Shown here piece by piece: positions 1-12,541 of a stretch of 64,000 bases of DNA. The notes under the pieces were generated by a model. That model had not been told where the DNA came from and ran no database searches. It saw only the letters and a list, made by a program, of their open reading frames with translations. The stretch comes from Batillaria attramentaria. Taxonomy: Eukaryota > Mollusca > Gastropoda > Batillariidae. The stretch spans positions 1,966,001 through 2,030,000 of the forward strand of contig JACVVK020000035.1 of the NCBI GenBank assembly GCA_018292915.2. The letters run 5' to 3'. The position numbers and the translations under genes were made by a program. How positions within the stretch are numbered: position 1 is the stretch's first letter; each line of letters starts with the position of its first letter.

Positions 1-559
1 CAGATGTGGTGGGTATATTGACACTAAATGTTCACTTCACTTTCAGTAAGCCCGGGATTTGGTGAAGTCCCAGCGGAACGACGCGGTGGGTGTTCCCGTC
101 ACGGCCCTGTCCGTTTCGTCACGCCTGACTGAGCAAGGAGAGTGAGAGGACAGCGCGAGACCCCCCCCCCCCCCCCCCCCGCCCAATGTGACAGCGTTGT
201 GTCCTGTGCAACGAAGCTCATCAGGAGAAAATGGCTCGTGTTTGTCTTACCTGGGGTTCTCCCCGCGGGTGGCATCAGGGCTGGTCGTGTGTAGAGATGG
301 AGTGGGTACGAGTGTATCTCGTCAAAACACAAACCTTTCCTGACTCTCGTACTGTTTAGTCTCGGTCATCACTACCATGTACCACTACAGAATGACGGGA
401 GCATTCGCATTTCCCACACACGTCGGAAAGGGGGGGAGGGGGGGAGGAGCAAGAGAGGAGGTCGAGCATCGGACTCTCAATTTGTATAACAGGTCTTTAT
501 TTCTTTTCCAGTGTTTTTGTCTTTTAAAATCATCCTCGATGTGACCAGAGCAACGTCAC

Positions 560-596
<37 letters not shown>

Positions 597-743
597 GCGC
601 CTATTTCAACTCTTGTCTAACCTCTGCCACTGCTGGCAAGTACCACGCGCAATTAGGTCGATCCCCAGATATCCGTGCGATGCGTGTTTGACTCGTAAGC
701 AGGCTAGATCGTGGCTGTGACGTCACAGCCGAAGCGAGCTGTG

Positions 744-787
<44 letters not shown>

Positions 788-853
788 CCCGTGTCTGTCA
801 GAAAAAATAAGAGTCCATCAAATTAAACTGACCTCAGTTCGGAAATCGCTAAA

Positions 854-914
<61 letters not shown>

Positions 915-1448
915 GGGTTGTTTTTAGTAGGTTTTTGTTGTTGTTTTAATCTCGCAGTATCACAACCTTAGGACGAACACTGTGTGCAGGAGCCAACGCA
1001 ACTGATGCTAATTTCTAACTGTTCCCAACTTCACGTAACTGAGAATTACCGCTAACCCACAGCCTTAACAGTGAACCGTTCACGCGGAAACTAGCTATAC
1101 TGACCTGTCATGAACACCATAAACCATGATCTCTGGCATCCACTCGCTCGGTCGTAAAGTTTGTGTAACCCACAATGAGTGAAATTGCCATCCGAATCAG
1201 TCACCCGTGGCGAGAGAGGCAGGGCAGCGGTGATGAGCCGAGACAAGACGCGTGGCTGCCTGCAAAGTCACTCACACGGAACGCAGCCAACGAAAAGCGA
1301 GGGGCTGGCAGGGCGTGCTTGCAAATTGGATCTCAATGGCCTTGTTGCCGATTCTCGTTATAGCGCGTGAACATGTGTGAACGTGCGCGATTTTGGACCG
1401 AGACAAGGCTTGATAGACTCGGCATGTGGGCTACTCGAGTCACATACG
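1..1448. other. Intergenic flank, microsatellite-rich
   Basis: No gene is recognised here. The stretch holds a C-run near 163-180, (CA)n at about 560-591 and 745-785, and (TG)n at about 855-913. Short open frames across it come from the repeats. Confidence 0.6.
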
Positions 1449-1781
1449 ATGCCGCACTACCACTGCGTTGCGATCGGCTGCCAAAATGGCTCGAGAAAAT
1501 CAGATAAGCTGGAGAAATTCCCAGAGACGGTCTTACCTAATGGTGAGATCGTTCAGTTTGAGCCCTTTTCTTCAAAAGTTTCAAGAAATTTGTGGATAAA
1601 AGCGATTCGAAGGCAGAACGCCGACCCGTCTCGGTGGCCTAGCGTGTGCAGCCGCCATTTCGTCGGGAACAAGCGGACAAATTCTGTCCCGGTACCTACA
1701 TTGTTTGAACACAATCGTTATGGAACCAAAAATCAAGAAAGAAAGACTTTCATTTCCAAGCAAAAGTTCAGTTCGCACTGA
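1449..1781 (+). CDS. THAP-domain protein, domain only (110 aa)
   Basis: This frame encodes a THAP-type zinc-coordinating DNA-binding module. Visible C2CH ligands are C6-x4-C11 near the N-terminus and C67-x2-H70 (in CSRHF). The family's other landmarks are also present: F24-P25, W49 (LWIKA) and a VPTLF motif at residues 82-86 that matches the AVPTF box closing THAP domains. The C11-C67 spacing is a little longer than the usual 35-50 residues because of an inserted loop at about residues 26-46. The start chosen is the ATG just before the first cysteine, as is usual for THAP proteins. The frame stops about 24 residues after the domain with no effector or transposase region. It could be the first exon of a longer gene, a stand-alone THAP protein, or a relic of a P-element-like or other THAP transposon. 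The domain call is fairly firm; the gene status is uncertain. Confidence 0.65.
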   Translation: MPHYHCVAIGCQNGSRKSDKLEKFPETVLPNGEIVQFEPFSSKVSRNLWIKAIRRQNADPSRWPSVCSRHFVGNKRTNSVPVPTLFEHNRYGTKNQERKTFISKQKFSSH

Positions 1782-2817
1782 TAAACAGCCAAAGTGCTTG
1801 AATAAAAATTAGTGGCAAGCCACAAGTCACAGCGGGTCGACTTGACCTTTACACCGCCTACCTCTCGGTTGAAGCGACTGCCGATCTGCTTCAAGGGCTA
1901 GAGTGATAAGCTGCGCTTTTGTGTAGCCACTTAAACGCACGCCCCTGTCTTTCAGATATTTTTTCAGTTCAGGAACTTTCATTGATTTAATTTTATCGCG
2001 AACATCTTCGCCGGTCGAGGCTCACGTTGCTCGCCATCGCATGCGTAGCCCACCTCAGGTGGACTGTTCGCGTCTCCGGCGCTGGAGAGCACCCGACTCT
2101 TCGTAACCGGCAACAGCGGTATTGATCTGCAATAGACCCAGGAATTAAGCTGTCTTACCCTTCATTCCAGCCCTATTTACCGGGTGCGTGGTTCGCTGTA
2201 AATCCGGGTAGATCCAGCCGGAGGACGACGCCCGCGCATGTCCGCCCCCACCCATTGTCCAGACCTGTCATCACCAGGGTGCAGGTAAACACGGGCACAA
2301 AGCGCTGAGTGCACCAAGGTGAGACAATCACCACCAGGTGGCGTGACGGACGCTGTTCTCAGGGGAAGTTACTCTAATGGCATGGTGATGATGGGGGGAG
2401 CTGATCAACATGACGACACACTGTCAAAACGGTCCAGGCAAAACTTGAGAGGCTTGATTGTGACGGGACTGGGTATTTTCGTGTGCGATGTCACTGATTA
2501 CCGTTTCATTTGCGGATCCGTAACGAAGACTGAGAACGGGTTTTTACCGCTACAGCAGAAATCAGCCAAGTGGCCTGCATTGGCACACCGAGTTGCTTTA
2601 TTCGCTGGTAGACTTTGGGTTACTTGTCTAGAGACACAATCACTGGCGTAATGTGTGTGATTAGTTTGATATGATCAGTGCCCGTTGTACTCAGAAGACT
2701 CTCACATTTGGAATCACGTGTGTTTTTATCTGCTTTTGGAAAAAAAGTTACTGTACTAACTCAGTCACAGTCACTGGGAATGGTAAACGACTAGAAACAA
2801 ATGTTATTCCTTAAGAC

Positions 2818-2866
<49 letters not shown>

Positions 2867-5343
2867 CATCCCGCACGCCTCGCCCCACCCCTTGACCTTT
2901 GTCGCGAAAACAAAGTTTAAAATGAAGACAGTATTCATTACAGAAATTTCAATCAGCCATTAAATTTGTGCGGCGCTTTTGATTTCTGTGGACAGTATAA
3001 TCATGGTATGACTCACAAGCGTATGGAATTTTCTGTTTGTTTGTTGTTGCTGTTTTTTTTAAGTTTTGTTTACTTCGTGAATAAATCATATAAGTCCTTG
3101 TTGGTGACAGTAAAACGAAACCGGGATCGAGAGGGACTGGGAAAAGATAGTGAATGAAAGGAATGAAATAAAGATCGGCAAGGGTTGGGGAAGGTGGGGG
3201 GGGGTGGTGGTTAACGTCCTTCTCCGTCACGTTCTGATCGACAAGGAACCTCATAGACGGTGAGAGAATAAAGAATAATCAGTGACCTCGGGGATATGTT
3301 AATTCGTAAGTTGGACACGCATGACTGAGTGCACTGACTGACTGCAGAATGCACGTATAGGTGCGAAATGTTTCGTTCGGTCGCTGACCCGCTTGGCTGA
3401 CAGCGTGACACTGATCAACGTTTCATCTCTCATGTAATACATGTACCACGCAGCATGCACGCTTCAGTTCACTGTAGCTTAATCCATTTAACCACTCCGA
3501 CTTTAAGTGAACAAAACTAATGGATGGTTTGGGGCAAAGTTACAGTAATGCTTAAACGGGTTCGCCCAGATCACGTTATTTTTTCCGAAGAAACCGAAAA
3601 CAAAGTTGCGAAAACATTGTTTTAGACGGTGTTTTCCCTGATAACCAACATCGAGCTAAATAAAGCATTTCTACATTTTATATGACTAAAATATTAAAGC
3701 TCATGGCAGAAAAATAGGCAGTAAAGAATCTAAGTGAAATATCAAAATTGGTGGTGAATGGTCCCATATTTGGGAACAGGTGTTTCTTGCCTTTTTTTTT
3801 TTTTTTTTTTTTGCTACTTTATTGTCTTCTGGGAACATCGGGCTACTCCCCCCGGGGGAGGCGCGTCGCCGCAGTGCAGCGCCACCCAATACCTATCAAA
3901 TTTTTCAGTTTTCCTGGGAGAGGGAAGTCGGATACCCGGAGAGAAACCCATAATAAGCAGCCCGGTAGCCTGCAAAAATCGGTATCACATGATTATCACA
4001 ATCTCGACCTGGGTTTGAACCCACGCTTCATCGCCGTGACAGTAGTGACGGGCTACCGACGGGCTACTTATTAGACCACCGCTGTGTTATTGTCTATGCG
4101 GCATGTTTTGAACCTCAGTTTTGGTATTCTGACTCGATGCACTGATCCGCAGCTGGTCAGAGGCGCAATCATTTAAAAACAAAAACCTCTGACTAAAACA
4201 ACAAACAAAACGGAAACCTGTTTTGTTGTTGTTGTTGTTGTTGTTTGTTTGTTTGTGTTTTTTTTTTTTTTTTGGTTTTGTTTTGGTTTTTTCATAACGT
4301 AAATGACAATAGAATTAGGCGACAAGAACCCAATTCATAAATATAAAGCCACGTCAGTTTTGTAGTCTGTTAACAGATGTATGTGTACGGATTCCGAAAA
4401 AAAGTGCTTGCAGTAAAACTACTCACTGCTCGTAATGAAATTCATTAAATGGAAGCGCTATTATCGTTTCTGTACTTGCGCGCGCCGCCCGGCGTGTGCC
4501 GGTGTGTGTGTGTGTGTGTGTGTGTGTGTTTATCGCTCGTGTAATGACGAAATACATGCCGGCTGCTAAGCTGCGGGGGATTAAGTGTCTTTTTACAATA
4601 TCATTACATGAACTGATCACAGACACAAGAAGAATACAACTTCAGACAGACGTAACATGCGGGTCATGTGACTCGCCGGAGTCAATACGCCCCCTGGATT
4701 TGACACTGCTGCATATTAAATTAACTTCATGCATGCCGTGATTATGTTATCTTGAACCGGTCTCACCCTCCCGGTCTCAAGAACAAAAGTACTTCTTTCT
4801 TCTCGCCTTTGGCGCCCATGCTGGCATCATAAATAAAGTCTAGATTGCCGGGCTGATGGTGACGATATTACTGGAGAAATGACAAGAAGACAATACTCTA
4901 CCGAGACTTCAAAGACAAGCGGAATATAATTGTTCTATGGACATGTCTGACATCATAGCTAATGTTCTGTCAAGCGTCTGGTTCCAACTTTTCACGTGTT
5001 TTGATAAATCTCGCGGAAAATTTTAAATAGAAAAAGTCATGAATATTTAATGACTTTCTGTTTACCTGCGCGCTGTGACAGAGAATCCAGCCCGCGGAAC
5101 TGCTAACACTCACTCCTTCACAGAACATGTTCACCCACACTTCATGCAGTTAAAACGTCATCGCATTCAATAAAAGGAAACATTGTTTAATCGAACCGGC
5201 AAGTTGGCGGCCGGTCTTTTTGACGCTGGTGTTGTTTTTTATGGGCAAAGAACGCTGGTTCACTGACACTCGTTCATTGTTTTAAATTTCATCAGTCGGT
5301 GTAGTCGCACATATTTTCTCTCTTGAGAGCTCTCGGAGAGACT

Positions 5344-5380
<37 letters not shown>

Positions 5381-6150
5381 GGCCGGCAGGCCATTGAACA
5401 GCGACAACCTCAAAGCAGAGAAATACATAACAGAGATCTCTGCCATGTATGTCTGCTCAAAGAGATGAGGTCTCACGCACTCACTTTTCAGCGAATAAAA
5501 CAAAGACAAATATGCCTTCTAAAGCAGTTTGAACAGCACTCAGTATCTTACTTTGTGTACTTACTATTGGCCAAACGCCGCCAATCATCATTTGGAAGAA
5601 AATGATGATAATAATAATAATAATAATATAAAATGAATACATAAAAAATAAAAGATCGAGCCTAAGCTTCAAGTGTATTCTTTTCATCTCTCCGTTCACA
5701 TCACATGCCATTGGCTTACAATGTGGATTCAGTGACGGTATGAGATAACCAACCCAGCTACTTTATTTGTTGAAGAATCCTGTTCGAAACCAGCAGCACT
5801 GTCCATCCCAACTTATGAAACTACCCTGACAGTCACGGTCCCATCTCCAGACATGTCTACCTCCACCCAGGCACGCAACCCCAGTACACCCCCACCCTCT
5901 CCTCCCCCCAGTACCCCTTCAATCCCGTTTTGCCACTCTTGCTTTCATTTCCGAGCCCCCAAGTGGCCCTCAGCCACGCCGCTAACAAGCGCGCGCAGTA
6001 AAGCAGAAACCGATTACCTTTTCTGCCTTCCGGGCTCAGCGCGAGCCTCGCGTCTTTTCATTGGTCGCCTGCCGGAGACGGGTCGGGGGTTAAGAAAGAA
6101 TAACTCCTTGTGAGTGGTCGATTCTTGCCCTGGGACCGCCCACGACGTCT
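1782..6150. other. Intergenic region upstream of the Not gene
   Basis: No coding gene is supported. It contains (CA)n at about 2821-2868, a poly-T at about 3791-3812, a minus-strand SINE (separate entry), (TG)n at about 4500-4529, (GA)n at about 5346-5378 and an (ATA)n run at about 5607-5629. The open frames seen here are short and unsupported. Confidence 0.5.
3811..4085 (-). mobile_element. tRNA-derived SINE, family B, minus strand
   Basis: On the minus strand this begins with a tRNA-like head (ggtggtctaataagtagc, then a B-box-like GGTTCAAACCC). It continues into the same body as copies at 8381 and 59568 (aagcgtggg, ggctgctta, gggtttctc, ggcgctgcac). Shared head and body over several copies is the evidence for a SINE family. 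Confidence 0.6.
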
Positions 6151-6153
6151 CAT

Positions 6154-6733
6154 TATAAAGAAGGGGAGAGAGTTTATGTGGCGTTTCAGGACGTATCGTG
6201 ATCAACACACAGCGGGAGTCATTTGAAGAGGGTAGATACTGCTGTCTTCTTTAGTGACTCGCACACTGTATCATCCACTCCCGGGCCTCGACCGAATCAC
6301 AATCTTTCAGTGAAGGAAAAAGTTAATGTTGTGTCCCAAAAGTCTTCATAGTCAGCATCTTGGCGAATGGACTGCTTCAGTGTTTCTCAGATCAGAGCAT
6401 TCAACTTACAACAGACCAAGGCACGGCTGAAGGAGAAGATAGAGGGGAAAGTGATTTCAAGAAACTGCACTTTTTCACTGAGTTTATGCGTGTGACCAAG
6501 ACGGAGGTAGACTTTTGTATAAGCACGTCTTTGTCGAGTGCGGTTTAAAAAAAATCAGTTTTTATCGTTGCTTCTATTATCCTTTTATCAGTCCACAACT
6601 GACAACCCAGAGCGGGACAAGCCGACTGACTTACAGGGAAACGTCACCACCGAAGGTGTAACTTGTTACCGACTGCGCTGCAATCAACTTGGGAAAAAGA
6701 TCGTAAAGTTTTGTGAAACTAAATCAGGCCAAG
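6154..6733 (+). promoter_or_regulatory. Candidate TATA box and 5' UTR of the Not gene
   Basis: A TATAAAG motif at 6154-6160 lies 574 bp upstream of the chosen start codon and no better TATA sequence is nearer. Transcription would then start near 6185-6190, giving a long leader with several short upstream ATGs. An intron in the leader cannot be excluded. This is inference from motif position only. Confidence 0.35.
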
Positions 6734-7265
6734 ATGCAGACGGGAGGATATTACGACGCGGCGACATCTCCGTACATGTTGTGGCCTTACATGCAGGTGA
6801 TGCCGACCAAACCCCATGACTTCCCTCTCCACCCCGCTTTTCTCAGCACCCAGCTCCCGGCCTACCCCACCTACTGCCGCGGCAATATCGTCACGGACAC
6901 TGCAGCGACGCCTTACAACAACGACAGCAACAACAACAATAGCAGCAACAACAACCACGGCATGGGTCACCACCACCAGCAGCATCATCATCACCATACG
7001 ACAACGACCAAGAAAGGATCGTCATTCACGATAGACGCCATCCTGCACGGAGACAGTGAGAGGAGGGAGGAGGTGAGAGAACACCCCCACTCCTCCCCTA
7101 CCTCCGTCTCCACCCCCTCCCCAGCATCGCAGCACGTGCAGCCCACGACACCTGAAAATTACCTGGCGGCGAGACGTCACCAACGACTTCTGGAATCGGC
7201 ACATCCGTATTTTGAAGTGTCCAAGTCTGTTACACCCACTGCTTCTGTCAAATCTCCACAGAAAG
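6734..7265 (+). CDS. not: Not/NOTO-type homeobox gene, exon 1
   Basis: First coding exon of a 307-aa homeodomain transcription factor (exons 6734-7265, 12421-12541, 14824-15094; total 924 nt with stop). The start is the ATG in gccaagATG; the frame upstream has no better ATG. This exon encodes residues 1-177, ends in phase 1, and has the donor AAAG|GTAAGA. Features: an aromatic N-terminus (YYDAATSPYMLWPYM), an Asn/Ser run (about 62-74) and a His-rich run (about 75-88). An FTIDAIL sequence at residues 98-104 fits the eh1 motif (FxIxxIL) used by many homeodomain repressors to recruit Groucho/TLE. Not-family genes act in axial mesoderm and nervous-system patterning in vertebrates; the role in this animal is inferred only from family. 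The protein would act in the nucleus. Confidence 0.88.
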
Positions 7266-7408
7266 GTAAGAGTCTGTGTGCACGTGCGTTTCTGACTGTA
7301 GATGTAGTTATTATTTCTCATTTGTACTCGCATAATTTTTTGTTTCATCAGTTCTCATAGCTATAGTATTTCTATGTGGATGGATATCTATCTGTCAGAA
7401 TCTTGTCA

Positions 7409-7485
<77 letters not shown>

Positions 7486-7885
7486 CCGGGGGAGTGTGTG
7501 TGTACAATTTTAAATATTGTGTTCAAATATTCAATGATGTCTTATGGACTTGCTGTCTTTGAGGTCCGGTTCTTGGTGGTTGTTTTTTTTTTTTTTATTT
7601 CTATCTCATCTTAATTGTCAGATACAAACATTTCTTCTTTTCATTTCAACAACTGACACTCTAGAGGCGAAACAATGAACACACACATTCTTGACGCTCA
7701 GCATTTCATTAGAATTAAGTGTATCAGGAATTCAAGTACAAACTGAACAAGAGTGAACAAGATTTCCTTCTGTACTGAACTTACAACGGGTTTCGACTCT
7801 CTAGTACCAGTAATACCGAAGCAGGGTTATAGTTTCTTACTAGTCGTTCGGCTCCTCGCTGATCATGAGTCGCTAAATAATAATA

Positions 7886-8115
7886 ATAATAATATTTGCG
7901 GTAGGGCGCATTTCTTTACAACAAAGCACAGTGCGCCGATCATTCACCGACACTCGCGCACATTTGACAAAGATGGACAGACGTACACGGGTGAAACTGA
8001 CTACTGTACCTACACAGGGAATTACCGGAAGGCTTTGCGAAATAGTAACGTTATAAGATTGCTCATTTTATTTAAAAAAAAAAAAGAAAAAAAAAGGGCG
8101 CATTTCTCAGACTGA
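7886..8115 (+). repeat. Dispersed repeat, family E (copy 1)
   Basis: Shares ordered blocks with 8626-8895 and, on the other strand, 57640-57850: an ATT-rich run, gggcgcatttcttta, (a/c)gtacactggtgaaactgact, and gggaattac..ggctttgc. Shared order in several copies marks an interspersed repeat, possibly a SINE or LINE 3' end. No tRNA head was identified. Confidence 0.5.
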
Positions 8116-8380
8116 TTCGCAGGCAGAGAGTTTCATAAGGTTGGTGCGACAAAACTGAAAGAGCGCTCGCCAAATGATTTCAAGTTGCGCTTGGGAATTT
8201 TGAGTAGCCTCTCGGTCGGACGACGACCGGAGGGTTCAAGTTCGCGACGGTTGATAGGTGACGAGTGAAGCCGAAAGGGATCATGTGGTGACTGAAGTTT
8301 CTGATCATGCATTGCCGCGGTACACTTATTTTCTCGGCTTCTTAACCTGCTGGTCAGCTCTCTTCACTGAATATGCAATG

Positions 8381-8589
8381 GGGTGATCGGTGGTCTAATA
8401 GACAGCGCCTCGGACTTAGCCGCTGCGCTACTGAACGGCCGTCACCGCTGTCACGATGATGAAGCGTGGGTTCGAGCCCAGGTCGAGCTTGTGATAATTA
8501 TGTGATACCGGATTTGCCTGTCTACCGGACTGCTCATCGGGGGTTTCTCTCCGGGTTATGCGGCTTTCCTCCCCCAGCAAAAATGGGAA

Positions 8590-8595
<6 letters not shown>
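8381..8595 (+). mobile_element. tRNA-derived SINE, family B
   Basis: The head reads gggtgatcggtggtctaata, followed by a B-box GGTTCGAGCCC about 85 bp later. The body matches the copies at 59568 (+) and 3811 (-). It sits in intron 1 of the Not gene. Confidence 0.65.
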
Positions 8596-8620
<25 letters not shown>

Positions 8621-8625
8621 GGTAT

Positions 8626-8895
8626 TTCTAGGGCGCATTTCTTTAAATAAAACTCAATGCGCCTATCACTCACTCACGCTCATTATACAACGATGAACAG
8701 ACATACACTGGTGAAACTGACTAGTTAAAATTACTGGTGTTAGTAGTTTGTGGCCTCACGCCGCTCAAGCAACAAAGACCAGCACGCGGCTGAGGGAATT
8801 ACTGATCGGCTTTGCAAAAAAAAGGAACGTTTTCAGACTGCTCTTGAAAACAGACAGTGTGGGCGCATTTCTCAGATCTACAGGCAGATAAAAAT
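8626..8895 (+). repeat. Dispersed repeat, family E (copy 2)
   Basis: A second copy of the repeat at 7886-8115, containing gggcgcatttctttaaat, the actggtgaaactgact block and the longer middle part (gtggcctcacgccgctcaag) that recurs inverted near 57685. Confidence 0.5.
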
Positions 8896-10893
8896 AGGTT
8901 AGTTAATGTGTGGCGCTGCACCGTGACGACGCGCTTTCCCCGGGGAAAGTAGTAATTTTTTTTTTACTGTGTTTTCGATAGCTTTCCTGGTTCGTTGTAG
9001 GTTGTGGCGAGCATAGTCATTAGGTACAGTAAGTTGTCGTCAGTTACTGACGGAAAATAAGTTGTGATAAACAGAGACCGTCATTGCTAGCGCTTGAGCA
9101 GACTTTCTATCAGTGTAACAATCTTTCACTGACGGCCGGCATATTATAGAAACATGGTATTTCCCGGCCACCATTACGTGGAATGTCAGGCCAAATAGCA
9201 GATTATAATAACCGGGAAAAAAAACAACAACAACAATAACATCAAGCAAACGAAGTCACACGGTATCACTGAGATATCATGGCGGAATATTACGTCAAAG
9301 AGGGTGCGCATAGGTTCAAATCAGCTAAAATAAATTTAAAAAAAAATAATAATAATAAAAATAAATAAAAATAAAATAAAATAAAATAAGTTGATTAACA
9401 GAGGTCCACAAGCTTTGTGGTGAGAAATGGGAAAACCGTACAGTGATATAGATAACAGTGTAAATGATAAGCGTTTACTGAGCGGCACGCGCGTCTCCCA
9501 GCGTCGTTGAAACAGAAAGAGAATCATTGCCGGAAAGAATCTGTCGTTGCTCTGCTTATCGTACTCTGTATCAGTTTGACTTGCAGTCTGCACAGGCTTC
9601 CTGGCTGGAAACCACATATTGAAGAAAATATGTTTGTGATCAGCGGTTCTCCAGATCATAAAAATGAGAAATGTTGGAAAACGTGCTGCGTTTAGAGCAG
9701 TCCACCCGATTAAACAAAAAATATAATAATAATAATAATAAATAAATAAATAAAAAGAGAATAAAAATAAAAATAAAAACGTTTCAGAATACTTTAGAAT
9801 GCGACCCACAAAGTAATCAAATTATATAAACCCGGCAAAAATGAAAAATCATAAACTTTCACAATAGTATTAGCTCTTTTCGGATATTCCGACTTGATTC
9901 TGTCGGGAATAAAGAAAAGAAAAAAAAAGCGCGGACATGATATTATGGACCACATCCGGTGTTCAAGTTCCTCATTCTAGTCGCCACTACCGCCCAATTT
10001 TCGATTCTCGCTCCGTTGTAGGTCTTTCTTCGATACATTTCAGGACATAGACTTTTTAAGTTGTATCTTTATCTAGATCTCTAACATTTCAACGCTGAAG
10101 GGAGAAAACACAGGTTTAGCATTAAGAGCGGCGCAGGCACACACTCAGTTTTAGCGGACCACACACACAGCAAGAGGGTGCGTTTAGAAAAACGCACGTG
10201 TGGCCTAAAATTAACTAAAAATCGCCAGAGCAATCGAGACAGCCTCTTTTCTCACGAGCGGGTGTTTAGTTTGCGAGATGATGTGTTGATGCCTTCTGTC
10301 ATCGGGCGCAGAAAGAGGAGGGAACTGTATCACAAGTTCATTAATTGCAGGCCTTGGAATCAAGGGAGGTGACCGCACACCGGCAGGGAGTTGCGTCCCT
10401 TCATCTGCCCCTTGTTTAATAAACCCACTTGTTATGATGACTTCGCTTTCCGCTGCTTGCAGCGAGTATTAATGGGGTTCTGTCAGGGGCAGGCTGATAA
10501 CAGATGCACTTAGGAAATGGCCCCCACAATGCATGCAAACTGCACTATTTCATTTGAAAGGGAAAATATTGGAACTGCTGTGCATTGCCCACTGTACTTG
10601 CCAGTCAGTCCAATGAATAAATGAAATACTAATCTCTAAATAAAGCACTGAGCCGCCATTCATCATCCAGCACATACTGAAAAGGATAGGTCTACAGTTG
10701 CTGTTTTTATACCAGTTACGGGAAAAAAGAAAAGAAAATTGAGACAACGAGGTGATGAATAGAAATGTTGAATTTAGGAGGGAGAGACAGAGAAAATGGA
10801 CGGACCAAGAAACAAAAGAAAGAACTTAATTTTCCAAAGGGAAATGAGTTAGAGAGAGAGAGAGAGAGAGAGAGAGAGGCTGGTCAGGAAAAA

Positions 10894-10899
10894 AGTGTG

Positions 10900-10963
<64 letters not shown>

Positions 10964-11066
10964 TGTGTGTGTGTGTGCGTGTGTGTGTGTGTGTGTGCGC
11001 GCGTGCCAGCCTAGAGAGAAAGAGAGAGAGAGAGGGTGATCTGGAAAAAAGTGTATGTGCGTGCGT

Positions 11067-11140
<74 letters not shown>
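10894..11140 (+). repeat. Compound microsatellite (GT)n/(GTGC)n/(GA)n
   Basis: Alternating GT, GTGC and GA tracts within intron 1 of the Not gene. It produces long repetitive open frames on both strands that are not genes. Confidence 0.95.
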
Positions 11141-11554
11141 CAGAGACAGAGAGAGAATCAGGGTGGCAGAAAAAGTGAAAAACTGGAAGTAAAGATGATT
11201 CATTGTGTTTACCGGTAGCAAATACATTCAGGTCCAGCAGCATCTTCCCCAGCAATCTGAATCAAAGATGGCATCGCTTGCAGCCACTTCTGAATTTCTT
11301 TGGTGTTGATAACCACTTGAGACTGGCGGCGATAGCATGATGATATTTACTGTCACTGGTTCTGTTAATGCGATGCCCATGAAAAATGCATCTTTCAGGC
11401 GATAAGCGAGTCTCATTACATGAAAATGTCATAATGTAAACTGCAGCTCGACAAGTCGAAAGCCTCTAAAAGCGGCCGGTGAAATACGCTGTTATCACGA
11501 GATATAGCTCTGTGCGTGATTTTATAAATTGTGATTGAGTTTTTTTTCCCAGAG

Positions 11555-11633
<79 letters not shown>

Positions 11634-11689
11634 CGCGCGCGGCCGGAGGGCGTGGGGGGGGGGGGGGCAATCAAAGCAATTAAAAATTA

Positions 11690-11845
11690 AAGATCAATTC
11701 ACGTTAATTCGTATTGTATCGATTTTTGGCAGCCGATCGCAATTAGAAGGTTGTCTTTTTTTGGGCCATTAAAATATTTATTTTATTTTATTTTTATTTT
11801 ATTTTATTTTATCATGGTTACTCTTTACTTCATGGATTTTTACGG

Positions 11846-11910
<65 letters not shown>

Positions 11911-12400
11911 GCAGGCGGGGGGGGGGGGAGGAGTCTGGGGAACGGGTGCTAATCGTTGCAACTAAACGTTCAAGATTAATTCACGCTAATTCGCTCACGA
12001 GTAATGTATCGATTTTTAGCCGCCGAGCGCAACGAATAGTCCTCACGCGATATTGTTTTTAAAGAAGGGGGGGGGGGGGGGGGGGGGCTGACCGAGGGGA
12101 AAAACAAAGTCAACTTGATAGGCATTGTTTTTATACAATTTGTAATTTATGATATCGTATTTTGACGTGTCAATGCAATTTCGTTTTTAAAAGTGCGACT
12201 TAAAACAGTAAATAACCTGTTTAGCATAGTCCTAATTAGTATGTCGTTGTCTCTTGTGTCATTCATTTTTTTCGGCCATAATTTTATTTTATTTTATTTT
12301 ATTTTATTTTATTTTATTTTATTTCATTTCATTTCATTTTATTTTGCACTGCATCATGGTTACTCTTTACTTCATGAATTTTGTCGGCGTTTTTAACTCG
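11690..12400 (+). repeat. Local duplication just upstream of Not exon 2
   Basis: Two imperfect copies of a local segment lie side by side. The block (atttt)n followed by catggttactctttacttc occurs at about 11770-11833 and again at 12285-12373. The block ttcacg(t/c)taattcg..tgtatcgatttttrgc occurs at about 11697-11731 and 11980-12020. The downstream copy abuts exon 2, so the 3' end of the intron was partly duplicated. Confidence 0.55.
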
Positions 12401-12420
12401 ATTGATGTTTGTCTGGCCAG

Positions 12421-12541
12421 GCGTGACGGAGAAGAAGAGCGGAGGAAAGGGAAAGAGAGTGAGAACCATCTTCACGCCTGAACAACTCGAGAGACTGGAG
12501 GCGGAGTTTGAGCGGCAGCAGTACATGGTCGGCACAGAAAG
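12421..12541 (+). CDS. not: Not/NOTO-type homeobox gene, exon 2 (homeodomain N-terminal half)
   Basis: Codes residues 178-217 plus two bases of codon 218, between acceptor ggccag|GC and donor AAAG|GTAAGC. After a basic Lys/Gly linker the homeodomain begins (about residue 188). It reads through helix 1 (EQLERLEAEF) and into QQYMVGTER, a stretch characteristic of Not-family homeodomains. The intron interrupts the arginine codon at homeodomain position 31. Phase continues exactly from exon 1 (1+121 nt) into exon 3. Confidence 0.92.

Larger units (their letters stand above)
7266..12420 (+). other. Intron 1 of the Not gene
   Basis: A 5155-bp intron from donor GTAAGA to the acceptor gtctggccag. 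It carries (CT)n(GT)n at about 7412-7483, SINE and repeat insertions (separate entries), (GA)n at 10852-10878, a large GT/CGTG block at 10894-11140, (GT)n at 11557-11630 and 11846-11910, and a G-run near 12067-12087. The segment 10080-10560 is comparatively free of repeats and could hold regulatory sequence, but no element is proven. Confidence 0.75.

Noticed and set aside
2319..2651. 110-aa open frame
   Set aside because: No recognisable domain, no repeats in codon pattern, no supporting splice sites.
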